64,000 bases of DNA from Variovorax sp. MHTC-1 (lineage in GTDB: Bacteria; Pseudomonadota; Gammaproteobacteria; Burkholderiales; Burkholderiaceae_C): assembly GCF_003984645.1 (NCBI RefSeq), contig NZ_RWKI01000010.1, positions 62,001-126,000 on the forward strand, given 5' to 3'. Of this stretch, positions 47,708-56,008 are shown in pieces. The notes under the pieces are model-generated. The model was not told the DNA's origin and ran no database searches. It was given only the letters and a program-made list of their open reading frames with translations. Each line of letters starts with the position of its first letter. Position 1 is the stretch's first letter. Made by a program: the position numbers and the translations under genes.

Positions 47708-48049
47708 TTAGAGGGCCTTTGGAGCAGGCCGGACTGGCAAGACCTCGGTGCCGGTGCGAAGGTGGAGGAACCTGTCCACCGGCATCACCGCCACGATGCC
47801 TGCGCCGGGAATATCGGCCCTGCCAACTTCCCAAAAGGTGCCGAGCAGCGACTCCACCTTCGAGTCCTCCGTGAAGATCTCGATCTTGATGTGCTCGCTG
47901 AGCAGGTCATCGGTAAAGAAATTCTTGTACTCGCCGAAGCCCTTTACTTTCGTCAGCGTGATCCCTTCGACGCCAATGCTCCTGAGCTTCGCGCTCAGCG
48001 ACTTCATCGCCTCGGGCGGGACAATTGCCACGACATATTTGAAGTTCAT
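47708..48049 (-). CDS. PII-like signalling protein
   Basis: A 113-residue protein with the ferredoxin-like PII fold pattern: MNFKYVVAIVPPEAMKSL, VEGITLTKVKGFGEY and HIKIEIFTEDSKVESLLGTF, then ADIPGAGIVAVMPVDRFLHL. It lacks the GlnB uridylylation tyrosine region, so it is a PII-like rather than a classic nitrogen regulator. Family members of this kind bind small ligands or metals. It is cytoplasmic and sits in the middle of an otherwise envelope-directed redox run, so it may sense the state that the run responds to. Confidence 0.7.
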   Translation of the reverse strand: MNFKYVVAIVPPEAMKSLSAKLRSIGVEGITLTKVKGFGEYKNFFTDDLLSEHIKIEIFTEDSKVESLLGTFWEVGRADIPGAGIVAVMPVDRFLHLRTGTEVLPVRPAPKAL

Positions 48050-48197
48050 GATTTCCTCGCTGTTTTCGGCTGTCTGATCGACAGCAAGAAGTGGCGGAAA
48101 TTCGGACGGGCGATTCGACCCGCGCCGGCCCGAGCATCGTGCGGACGCGCGTGCCGATACGACCGGTCAGGTCGCCATCACACGCGTCAGATGCGGG

Positions 48198-48653
48198 TCA
48201 AATGCGCCAGCAGCAGTGCAAGATGGCGTGCGGCGGCTCCGCCGCGGCAGGTGGACGCCCCGGCCCAGGGGGAAGTCCTGCGTTCACGGCAACCTCACCG
48301 AGCGGTGGGAGCGTGTAGAGATAGGTTGCCAGAACCGCAGGCATGGCAAGCGCCTGGGCGTGGTCTGCACTCTGTGGTCCGTATTGGCAGTGCGCGACGC
48401 AAAGATTCGACAGCTTGGGGTCCATGCCGTCGCCCTGATCTGCAGCGGCGCCGAGGTCCGGCGTACTCATGCCGACCATGCCACTGCCGGCCATCGTGAC
48501 GGCGGCATCGGCGTTCCGGTCCCGCGCAGGCATGTCCATGCGCGACAAGCCGGCGCAGGCATGGGCAGCGATCGCCAGCTGCGTGAGCATCAGCACACCG
48601 ATCAACAGCCTACAGATCGAGCGCCAGGAGGGCAGGATGGTCATGACGATCAT
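48198..48653 (-). CDS. Small exported protein of copper-resistance type
   Basis: Starting at 48653 the protein is 151 residues: signal segment SICRLLIGVLMLTQLAIAAHA, Met/Asp-rich middle (MDMPARDRNADAAVTMAGSG), then LSNLCVAHCQYGPQSADHA and a short end PPHAILHCCWRI. Cys and Met content suggest copper binding. It resembles uncharacterised copper-linked proteins in Cupriavidus-type clusters. Earlier ATGs exist but lack signal-peptide form. It lies between the oxidase and PII-like genes. Confidence 0.55.
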   Translation of the reverse strand: MIVMTILPSWRSICRLLIGVLMLTQLAIAAHACAGLSRMDMPARDRNADAAVTMAGSGMVGMSTPDLGAAADQGDGMDPKLSNLCVAHCQYGPQSADHAQALAMPAVLATYLYTLPPLGEVAVNAGLPPGPGRPPAAAEPPHAILHCCWRI

Positions 48654-48968
48654 TTGAGCAGCGGCAAGGGAAGCAGTTCCCTGCCTGCAACGATGTTGCG
48701 CCGCGTCAATCCGGGGCATGGGAGCAGCACCGGCGAACAAGCCCAGAAGCGACGGTGACAGCGACTATCAGCGCCACCACCACCTCCGCGGCGCGCCCAC
48801 ATCCACCGACGCTCGCTCATTCGGCGCGTTCATCGAGGATCGGACACGCTGGCCGCTGCCTAGCGTTTCAGAAGGTCGTTCCCTATCCCCCATCGGGCAA
48901 CCGGTCCGGATCCGGGGCTACTTGAGAGCCGCGCCGCGGGTGCTCTCGGGAAGACGGCACAAGATCGT
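48654..48968. other. 315-base gap between copper-type gene and multicopper oxidase
   Basis: No intact gene seen. Minus-strand frames upstream of the copper-type gene stay open but have no family marks. It could hold the promoter of the downstream run; no clear -35/-10 pair was found. Confidence 0.35.
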
Positions 48969-50369
48969 TCACAGGACGCGTATGACGCTCATCATCCCGC
49001 CCTCCATGTGCTCAACGATGTGGCAATGGAACATCCAGTCCCCTGGGTTGTCGGCAACAAACGCGACATCGACGTGCTCGTCTGGCGCCATGAGCACTGT
49101 GTCTTGCCACTCTTGGTGGTCTGTCGCCTTCCCATTGCGCCGCAGCACGCGAAACGTGTGGCCGTGCAGGTGGATCGAGTGGTGCCATCGGGTGGCGTTG
49201 TTCATCCTAAACAAGTAGCTGCGCCCCCGCTTTAGGTGCAGCGAAGGCTGCATCGCGTGTCCATCGGATACGACGCCGTTGACCGCCCACGCTTTACCGC
49301 GGCGCAGCAACGCCCTCATGTCGGTGGGCTGCCCGTCCAAAAGTGCCCGATGCAGGCTGCCCATCATGCCGCCCTCGAAACGGATTTCGTGCACGGCCGC
49401 CGAGGTGAGATCGGGCTCCGGCAACGGGTTGGCGGGGGCGGGGGTGAATGCCGTTAGATCCGCGGCGCGAGCTTCGTTCTCGTACACGAGCTGCATGAGG
49501 ACGTAGGCATCACGGGGGTAGAAAAGGTCCTGCACGTCATGACGCGTTCCAGGCTGCTGGCTTCCTTCGAGCAGCAAGTCGCACCGCATACCCGGGGCGA
49601 GGATCACGCGGTCTTGGACAGGTTCGTGCGGACGGACCGGGTGTCCATCGAGAGCGATGATCAGGGGCCTGTGGTTCTGAAACTTGAGCGCGAAGATGCG
49701 TGCGTTCGCGGCATTCGCGAGCCGCAGGCGTATCCTTTCACCTGTTCGGATCGCAAACTCCTCGTGCATGGACCCGTTGACCGTGACCACATTTCCGATG
49801 CGCCCGGCGTGCGATATGTCATGCGCGTTGCCGAACGTCTCGCTCACGCTGCCAGACGCGGTGATTCTCCAGTCGTCAAGCAGCCAGGTCACATCGCGGC
49901 TGAACGGCAGGTCGTCCGGTTCGTCGACGATCATCATGCCGTAGAGCCCTCGCTCCATTTGCTCCGAGCTCTTGAAGTGCGAGTGGTACCAGTACGTGCC
50001 CGCGTCGAGCGCGTCGAATTCGTAGGTAAACCGCTCACCCGGCGCGATGGGGCGTTGCGTGAGATGCGGCACACCATCCATTGCGTTCGGGACGCGCACG
50101 CCATGCCAATGCACCGTCGTTGGCACGCTCAGTAAGTTCTCGACATGGATGCGCACGCGATCGCGCTGCCGCACGCGCAGCTGCGGACCGGGGACGCCGC
50201 CGTTGTACGTCCAAGCCAAGACGCCAGGCTTGCCCGGATCACGCAGAGCGTGTCCCTCCATCGCACGCAGATGAAACTCGCGCGGCTGCTCTCGAGTTGG
50301 CACGACCGAGCAACCGGCAGCAGCGGCTACGGAGAATGGAAGGAGCTGCAGGAATTGACGGCGTTCCAC
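48969..50369 (-). CDS. Multicopper oxidase (CueO/CotA/laccase-like)
   Basis: A 466-residue periplasmic oxidase that would oxidise cuprous ion or phenols with O2. The GTG start at 50369 has GAGGT six bases upstream and gives a twin-arginine-type signal (ERRQFLQLLPFSVAAAAG) that ends in a Cys. Copper motifs are HWHG, WYHSH, HSIHLHGH and MFHCHIVEHMEGGMM, complete for T1, T2 and T3 sites. It heads the redox run. No Met-rich insert like CueO's is present. Confidence 0.93.
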   Translation of the reverse strand: MERRQFLQLLPFSVAAAAGCSVVPTREQPREFHLRAMEGHALRDPGKPGVLAWTYNGGVPGPQLRVRQRDRVRIHVENLLSVPTTVHWHGVRVPNAMDGVPHLTQRPIAPGERFTYEFDALDAGTYWYHSHFKSSEQMERGLYGMMIVDEPDDLPFSRDVTWLLDDWRITASGSVSETFGNAHDISHAGRIGNVVTVNGSMHEEFAIRTGERIRLRLANAANARIFALKFQNHRPLIIALDGHPVRPHEPVQDRVILAPGMRCDLLLEGSQQPGTRHDVQDLFYPRDAYVLMQLVYENEARAADLTAFTPAPANPLPEPDLTSAAVHEIRFEGGMMGSLHRALLDGQPTDMRALLRRGKAWAVNGVVSDGHAMQPSLHLKRGRSYLFRMNNATRWHHSIHLHGHTFRVLRRNGKATDHQEWQDTVLMAPDEHVDVAFVADNPGDWMFHCHIVEHMEGGMMSVIRVL

Positions 50370-50654
50370 GCGGATACCTCGCTGGGAACGGTACCACCGC
50401 CGCGGTTTGGCCACAATGTTGCGAGATGCTCGTAGCGTATCTGCGCGGCTGAAGCGGTCAGGTGTGAGGGACGCGGCCGCCTTCTACTGCGAGGGTGCCT
50501 CTCGCAAGGCCCCCGGCAGGGTCGGATGCGCGTGGTAGCTTCGCGCGATTTACTCAGAAGATGCCTTGAACTCCATGGCAATCACCGCCTCGTGAATCAG
50601 TGATCCGGCCTCCCACGGCCATAGTGGTTTGTTGCGGTGATGACCAACCAGATC

Positions 50655-50880
50655 AGCACGAAAACGTCGGCCTGCAAAGCGGATCGTCTGATCGTCTTCA
50701 CGGACATTCCCTTTGCCCTTACGGGAGGCATCCTTGCATTTGGCTGCGCGGCATCCCGCTGTCGATCACAGCCGCTGTGGGTTTTGTCGTTCTGGCAGGC
50801 GTGGCGGTGCTTACGGCTTGGTGTCTCCTTCATCCGAAATCTGCGGGATGCAGGCGCTTCCTTGGATCACGCCATTCACT
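50655..50880 (+). pseudogene. Fragment of a heavy-metal RND efflux pump (CzcA/CusA type)
   Basis: Across shifting frames the plus strand shows FTDIPFALTGGILAF, WLRGIPLSITAAVGFVVLAG and SFIRNLRDAGASLDHAI, the membrane part of CzcA/CusA around the second RND domain. Only about 75 codons survive and there are at least two frameshifts. Confidence 0.6.
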
Positions 50881-50900
50881 AGGCGCGCTGGTTCGAAGCA

Positions 50901-51194
50901 TCAGCCAAACAGTGATCGCGAGGATCTTGCTCGCCAGAATGAGACCATGCCTGCGACGCCGAAAACCAGGCCAACCGAAGCAAGAACAAGGGCAACCGAT
51001 ACGCGAAGGCCAGACGGGACTTCAACCGGCGCGGCCAGTGAGGACACGAGCCACATGAGCGTATCGATATCGCCGTCGATATCGTCAACTGCATCCTGCA
51101 GAACTATCTCATTGGCTACAAGCACGGCCATCACCATGTTCGGCAAACGAGTGCGCAAGGACGTCGCGAAGACGTTCAACTTTGGCAGCGTCAA
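50901..51194 (-). pseudogene. Truncated isoprenylcysteine carboxylmethyltransferase-family gene
   Basis: The segment LMWLVSSLAAPVEVPSGLR, then VSVALVLASVGLVFGVAG and MVSFWRAR matches the first helices of small membrane methyltransferases (ICMT/PEMT type), which continue with a TTVNP motif. Here the sequence ends a few residues after FWRAR, so the catalytic part is missing. The N-terminal 40 residues look unrelated. Confidence 0.5.
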
Positions 51195-51229
51195 GAGCGC
51201 TTACTGGGCGGCGGTGTATGACAAGCGGC

Positions 51230-51770
51230 TCCAAACCCTCGACCACCCACCTGGGAGTGCGGGCAAGAAGGATGATGCTGGACTTTGCGTGCCTTCTCGT
51301 TCGAGCCGAGCGCGATCCGGATCTGTTCCCAGAATTCGCTGTCGACGCCCTGGCAATAGTCCTTGGCGGCGCCGTAATTCATCACCTTTCGAATTCGCTG
51401 CAGGAGACGATCAGCCGTTTCTGCTTTGGTTTTCCAGAGAGGCGTCAAGGTCGTAAGAATTTCACGCTTGCCGATCTCTTTGAGAGAGGTTTTCCCGAAA
51501 AGAGGAAAGACATATGCGACCAGCGTATTAATCCATTGAGCCCGATGCTTCAAGTTCTTCCATTCGGCCGCGCGTTCCTTGTGGAACTCTCGGGCGCAGT
51601 CCTCGAATGTCATGCTTGCTTGCTGCAGTTCAATCGCGGCAGCAATTTTTGCAATTTTTTGTTGTTCTCGATGCTGAATTGGATCAATTCCATTGGCAAT
51701 CGAGAACTCGACATTCCTGCGCACGTTCGCGGGCCCTATCCAAAGGCATATCGACCAGCGAACCTAACCC
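51230..51770 (-). pseudogene. P4-type tyrosine integrase remnant lacking its catalytic domain
   Basis: Readable pieces are MPLDRARERAQE in one frame (end of the DUF4102 arm-binding domain) and, after a frameshift, IANGIDPIQHREQQKI, the core-binding domain SMTFEDCAREFHKERAAEWK, INTLVAYVFPLFGKTSLKEI, DRLLQRIRKVMNYGAAKDYC and KVQHHPS. The C-terminal domain with the R-H-R-Y residues is absent. It is a dead integrase of the kind that inserts islands at tRNA genes. Confidence 0.75.
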
Positions 51771-52050
51771 ATCGTCCGGGATTAGGGGTTAACCCTGATA
51801 GATTGTATTGTTTGGTTACAATGCGGCTCGAGTTGAGACGGTAGCCGGACGCTTCCAGAGTTCATCGGAGGCCACCCCCGCCCGAAGCGAGCGGGTGACG
51901 CCCCGATGTGCGAGTCCTTCAGACCCCCAGATCTCGCGATCGCCAGGAGGGCCGCTGTCGACCGCTTGCCCCCATGAGGAAGGGCGCCACGGGCGCCAAC
52001 CATGTCCCGAGTGGATCGCCCCCCAACATCAACAAAAAGAAGGAGTTCAC
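51771..52050. other. Intergenic region upstream of the LysR gene
   Basis: Holds a perfect 10-base palindrome GGGTTAACCC at 51786-51795 and an A/T-rich stretch with TACAAT near 51816, possibly a -10 box, but no matching -35. The last bases (AAGGAG) are the ribosome binding site of the LysR gene. No gene recognised. Confidence 0.35.
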
Positions 52051-53022
52051 GTGCTTGATCTGAACGATGTCGCCATGTTTGTGCAGGTTGCGCAATGCGG
52101 CAGTTTTGCCGAGGCAGCCCGGCGCTTGTGCATGCCCTCGGCGACCTTGAGTCGGCGCATCCAGCAACTCGAGGCGCGGCTGGGCACCAGGTTGATGCAG
52201 CGCTCGACCCGCAAACTAACACTGACCAATGCCGGCGAATCATTGCGTGAGCGGTGCGGTCCGGCGGTCGAGGAGTTGATCGAGGCCGGACAGTTGCATG
52301 TCTCGGAAAGCCAGAGACCGAGCGGCTTGTTGCGCGTGGCCGCTCCGGCGAACTTTTTCCGATTCTTCAAGATGGAATGGGTCACGGAGTTTCTCGCTGC
52401 GCACCCGTTGGTGCGGATCGACTTCGTGCTCGGCGATGCCGTGGTCGACCTCATTGCCGAGCGCATCGATGTCGCGTTCCGCGTCGGACCCTTGCGAGAC
52501 TCCAGCTATGTTGCCCGAAGGATCTTCTCGAGCTATGGCGGACTTCTCGCCAGTCCTGCCTACCTGGCGAAGCACGGTGCGCCGACCAGCGTGCAGGAAC
52601 TGAGCGAGCATGAGTGCGTGATACACGCGGACTCCGGCGGCCACGTCACATGGCGTCTGCAGGACGCATCGGGCGCGGAAACCGAAGTCAGGGTGAGAGG
52701 GCGCTTCCACAGCAACATGCATGAGGTCCTGCGTGAGGCCGCGTGCGCCGGGCTCGGCATTGCCGCGCTGCCGTCGATCCTGACGGCATCCGACATTGCA
52801 GCTGGCAGACTGCTGCCGGTGCTGCCGCAATACATGCGAGCCGGTCGCGGCTTGAGTGTCGTCCACCCCAGTCGCCAGCAACGACCGCTTGCGGTAGCGG
52901 CCTTTGCCGATATGGCGGTAGAGAAACTGAGCATGCAGGAATGGTCGCCTTGGCCGAAGGTCGAGGCGGTCTCGAGCACCAGGCGGCCGGAAGTCCCCGC
53001 CGGCATGTCTTTCATCGAATGA
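52051..53022 (+). CDS. LysR-family transcriptional regulator
   Basis: A 323-residue regulator from GTG 52051, with AAGGAG six bases upstream. The helix-turn-helix is clear: MFVQVAQCGSFAEAARRLCM, SATLSRRIQQLEARLGTRLM. The effector domain follows (LLRVAAPANFFRFFKMEWV, GLLASPAYLAKHG). It resembles LTTRs of the subgroup controlling neighbouring catabolic or efflux genes, but neither neighbour is an obvious target. Spacing to pilE is 229 bases. Confidence 0.9.
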   Translation: MLDLNDVAMFVQVAQCGSFAEAARRLCMPSATLSRRIQQLEARLGTRLMQRSTRKLTLTNAGESLRERCGPAVEELIEAGQLHVSESQRPSGLLRVAAPANFFRFFKMEWVTEFLAAHPLVRIDFVLGDAVVDLIAERIDVAFRVGPLRDSSYVARRIFSSYGGLLASPAYLAKHGAPTSVQELSEHECVIHADSGGHVTWRLQDASGAETEVRVRGRFHSNMHEVLREAACAGLGIAALPSILTASDIAAGRLLPVLPQYMRAGRGLSVVHPSRQQRPLAVAAFADMAVEKLSMQEWSPWPKVEAVSSTRRPEVPAGMSFIE

Positions 53023-53251
53023 ACGATGCGATTGCCACGAAAAGTGAATGACTCAAGTTCATTCTGCACGCTAGTCAAGAAACGTGTATCTGAAAATAAT
53101 TGCCGCATTGAGTTTCTCAATGACACCTTTGCTGTGCGTCTTCGTTTCCATGGAAGCGAGTGGCCCTGCGGTGTGCTAAGTGGGCGAGCCTCCAAGGGCA
53201 TTCACGCCTTTTGGTCGGCAAGTTTTCTTCGTACCGGGGACAGACAACGCA
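53023..53251. other. Gap between the LysR gene and the pilin operon
   Basis: A/T-richer than its surroundings (AAAATAATTGCCG), as expected of a promoter region for the pilin operon. No definite -35/-10 pair and no sigma-54 GG-N10-GC element could be fixed. Confidence 0.35.
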
Positions 53252-53878
53252 ATGCAAACGCAGCCTTTGAATGCGGTGAGGCAGCAGGACGCGCGCGGCC
53301 ACGGCCGCAAGCGCTTCCGCGAGGAATGCCTTGGCGCTTCGTGGCAGCAGCTTGACGATGGCGTTTGCGCGACCGGCGTTGCGGTTCGGACCGGCCCGTC
53401 ATTCGATCGGCGACATGCGAAAGGGCATCGCACCGCCGGCTTCACATTGATCGAAGTCATGATCACGGTGGCCATCGTGGCCATCCTCGCGGCGCTTGCG
53501 CTGCCCAGCTACCGCGACTATGTCCTGCGCGGCCAGCTCGTCGACGGCACCAATGGGCTGGCGGCCATGCGCGCGGACATGGAGCGCTACTACCAGGACA
53601 ACAGGACCTATGACAAGGTGAACGGCTTCGTTCCGCCCTGTGTTTCCACGGCCGGCAGAACCAACATCGTCGGCACCTTTCAGTTGTCTTGCGCCCCGAT
53701 CTCCACCGACAAGTCGACGACGTACACGCTGCAAGCCGTCGGCAGCGGCCCCACCGCTGGATTCACATTCACGGTGGATCAACTCGGCGTTCAAGGCACC
53801 ACGATCACCGGCGTGTCTGGCTGGAGCGGCTGCGACAAGGCATGGGTGACCAAGCGAGGCATGTTGTGCCCGACGTGA
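53252..53878 (+). CDS. pilE: Type IV pilin-like protein PilE, start or frame uncertain
   Basis: Pilin with a class III signal: the cleaved N-terminus is FTLIEVMITVAIVAILAALA with Glu5, then an 80-residue globular part with a Cys pair near the C-terminus (GCDKAW to MLCPT). With the first ATG at 53252 the leader would be 63 residues, far longer than normal. An ATG at 53415 in the other frame would give MRKG and, if one more G stood in the GGG at 53423-53425, the ideal leader MRKGHRTAG. So a 1-base deletion, real or from sequencing, is likely. It heads the minor-pilin operon. Confidence 0.75.
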   Translation: MQTQPLNAVRQQDARGHGRKRFREECLGASWQQLDDGVCATGVAVRTGPSFDRRHAKGHRTAGFTLIEVMITVAIVAILAALALPSYRDYVLRGQLVDGTNGLAAMRADMERYYQDNRTYDKVNGFVPPCVSTAGRTNIVGTFQLSCAPISTDKSTTYTLQAVGSGPTAGFTFTVDQLGVQGTTITGVSGWSGCDKAWVTKRGMLCPT

Positions 53879-53886
53879 GCGTGCGG

Positions 53887-54465
53887 ATGGTCCGGGTATC
53901 GGGATTCACGCTGATCGAGATGATGGTGACGATCGCGCTGATGTGCATCCTCACGATGCTGGCCATGCCGTCGTTCTCCACATGGGTCGCCAACAACAAG
54001 GTCCGTACCGTCAGCGACTCGCTGCAGAATGGCTTGCGCTTCGCGCAGGCCGAAGCATTGCGCCGCAGCAGGCCGATGGTCTTCTCGCTCACCAACAGCG
54101 CGGCACCCCAGAAGAGCCTCACCGCCGTGGAAGGCGGGAGCAACTGGTCGATCAACGTTTCGAAGTCGAGCCTGGATGCGAGCAGCGTGTTCGTGCAGGC
54201 CGGCGTCCTGGCGGACGTTGCTTCCGGCGTGCGGATCACCGGGCCCGCGGCCGTCTGCTTCAATGCCATGGGACGCCTTGTGGCGAACACCGATACGGGC
54301 GTGAGCGGCGCTCTCTGCAGCACCGACCCCGGCAAGCCGGTCTTTACCTACGACATCACCGTGAGCGGTGCCGACCGACCGCTGCGCGTGCTGGTCGGCC
54401 TGGGTGGGCAGGTCCGCATGTGCGACCCGGCCCGCAAGCTCGCAGATTCTCCTGACGGTTGCTGA
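53887..54465 (+). CDS. fimT: Minor pilin FimT/GspH type
   Basis: A 192-residue minor pilin. Leader MVRVSG is cut before FTLIEMMVTIALMCILTMLA (Glu5 present). The globular part has FimT features (NNKVRTVSDSLQNGLRFAQA, CFNAMGRLV) and ends with Cys in PDGC. A GTG at 53875 that overlaps the pilE stop is an alternative start. Minor pilins prime pilus assembly; FimT also binds DNA in some species. Confidence 0.88.
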   Translation: MVRVSGFTLIEMMVTIALMCILTMLAMPSFSTWVANNKVRTVSDSLQNGLRFAQAEALRRSRPMVFSLTNSAAPQKSLTAVEGGSNWSINVSKSSLDASSVFVQAGVLADVASGVRITGPAAVCFNAMGRLVANTDTGVSGALCSTDPGKPVFTYDITVSGADRPLRVLVGLGGQVRMCDPARKLADSPDGC

Positions 54466-54887
54466 TGAAGAAAAGTCTACGCGACGCCTCCGGTGCGAGG
54501 CAGTCGGGCATCGCCTTGCTCGAAGTGCTCGTCTCCATCCTTCTGTTCTCGCTGGGCATCCTCGGCCTGATAGGCCTGCAGGCGCGCGCCATCAGCCTGT
54601 CGACGGACGCGCAGGACCGCAACCGCGCCGCGCTGTTGGCCAACGACATCGCCAGCGCGATGTGGCTCGCCAAGTCGGTCGTGGTGGACACCGGCGTGGG
54701 CTCGGTCTGGCAGAAGCGCGTGAGCGAGACCAGGAACGCAGGCCTGCCGACCGGCGCCGTGACCGTCAAGGCAGTCGCCGGCGTCTCCAACAGCGCCGAC
54801 ATCGTGATCACCTGGAAAGCGCCCGGCCGTGCGAACGCCAAGACGGAACAGAGCAGCACGCTCACCACTCGGGTGACGCTCCCATGA
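54465..54887 (+). CDS. pilV: Minor pilin PilV
   Basis: A 140-residue minor pilin; the ATG at 54465 overlaps the fimT stop (TGATG). Leader KKSLRDASGARQSG precedes IALLEVLVSILLFSLGILGL (Glu5 kept). The remainder has DAQDRNRAALLANDIASAMW, the PilV signature region. It ends overlapping pilW (ATGA). Confidence 0.9.
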   Translation: MKKSLRDASGARQSGIALLEVLVSILLFSLGILGLIGLQARAISLSTDAQDRNRAALLANDIASAMWLAKSVVVDTGVGSVWQKRVSETRNAGLPTGAVTVKAVAGVSNSADIVITWKAPGRANAKTEQSSTLTTRVTLP

Positions 54888-56008
54888 AGCAGCGCGGTCT
54901 CACGCTGGTCGAGTTGCTCGTCGCCATGCTCATCGGACTGATCGTGACGCTGGCCGTGACCAGCATCGTGGTCATGGGCGAGACGCACAAGCGCATCACC
55001 ACCTCGACCAACGACATGGAGCAGGCCGGCGCATACGCGGCCTACGTGCTCGACCGCGCGTTGCGCAGCGCCGGTTCGAGCCTGGTCCAGTCCGCCCAGC
55101 CGATCGACCGGGGCGTGTTCGGCTGCAGGCTCAACGCGGGCGCCTTGCTGCCCGGCGACGGATTTCCCCCGCCCTTCAAGAAGGCTTTTCTGCCCGGCGC
55201 CACGTCGAACCTGCGCGTCGCGCCGGTGCTTATCGGCAAGAACCAGTCCGACACCGGCTCCGACGTTCTGGTCGTCATGGGCGGCGATGCCGCGGCGGGC
55301 GGTGTGCCGCGCGGCCTGACGGATCCCGGCAGCGCCACCACACTCTCGATGGACAACACCGTCGGCGTGTCCGCGGGCGACCTCGTGCTGGTCAGCCAGC
55401 AGGGCACGACGGACTGCCTGCTCGAACAGGTCACCGGCACCACGGCCAAGGTGCTGACCCTGGGCGGCAAGTACTACACGGCCGGCAAGTCCACCCCGCT
55501 GGAGGCGCTGGCGGCGAGCACATCGACCTACGTCACGCCGCTCGGCAATCCCGCGAACGGCAATGTCCAGTTCCAGCTCTTCGGCGTGGGCGACAACCAC
55601 ACGCTGGTCGGCTACGACCTGCTGCAGGGCTCCGGAGACGTCACGCAGGCCCTTGCCGACGAAGTGGCCGAACTGCATGCCATCTACGGCTTGGACATCA
55701 ATGGCGACGGCATTCTCGACGGCTGGGCGGACCCGGGCAGTGCGGGCTTCGACATCGCCACCGTCATGCAGAAGCCGGCCACGATGCGGCAGATCGTCGC
55801 CGTGCGCGTCGCGCTGGTCATGCGCAGCGCGAGCAAGGAAAAGGAGGTCGTCTCGCCCGACAAGCTCACCCTGTTCGGCGATTTCCAGGACGCGTCCAGC
55901 AAGTCCCTCGCGCAAACCGTGGCCTTGAGCGCCGCAGACGATCAGCACTACCGCCACCACGTCGTCGAGTTCACCGTCCCGCTGCGCAACATGCTGATGC
56001 TGCCATGA
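54884..56008 (+). CDS. pilW: Minor pilin PilW
   Basis: A 374-residue minor pilin with leader MKQRG cut before LTLVELLVAMLIGLIVTLAV (Glu5). The large extracellular part contains a DINGDGILDGW loop that resembles a calcium-binding site. PilW works with PilV, PilX and PilY1 in the tip complex. It overlaps its neighbours on both sides. Confidence 0.9.
   Translation: MKQRGLTLVELLVAMLIGLIVTLAVTSIVVMGETHKRITTSTNDMEQAGAYAAYVLDRALRSAGSSLVQSAQPIDRGVFGCRLNAGALLPGDGFPPPFKKAFLPGATSNLRVAPVLIGKNQSDTGSDVLVVMGGDAAAGGVPRGLTDPGSATTLSMDNTVGVSAGDLVLVSQQGTTDCLLEQVTGTTAKVLTLGGKYYTAGKSTPLEALAASTSTYVTPLGNPANGNVQFQLFGVGDNHTLVGYDLLQGSGDVTQALADEVAELHAIYGLDINGDGILDGWADPGSAGFDIATVMQKPATMRQIVAVRVALVMRSASKEKEVVSPDKLTLFGDFQDASSKSLAQTVALSAADDQHYRHHVVEFTVPLRNMLMLP

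Noticed and set aside
51786..51795. Palindrome GGGTTAACCC as a possible operator
   Set aside because: It is only 10 bases long and lies 255 bases before the LysR start, inside or next to the integrase relic. A chance occurrence cannot be excluded.
51700..52050. Search for a direct repeat of the tRNA-Ser 3' end as an attachment site
   Set aside because: No copy of TTCGAATCTCACACTCTCC was found by eye near the integrase relic, so no att site is claimed.
54356..55960. A 534-codon minus-strand frame opposite pilV-pilW
   Set aside because: Antisense shadow of the pilin genes; no recognisable domain and extreme Gly/His/Arg/Val composition.
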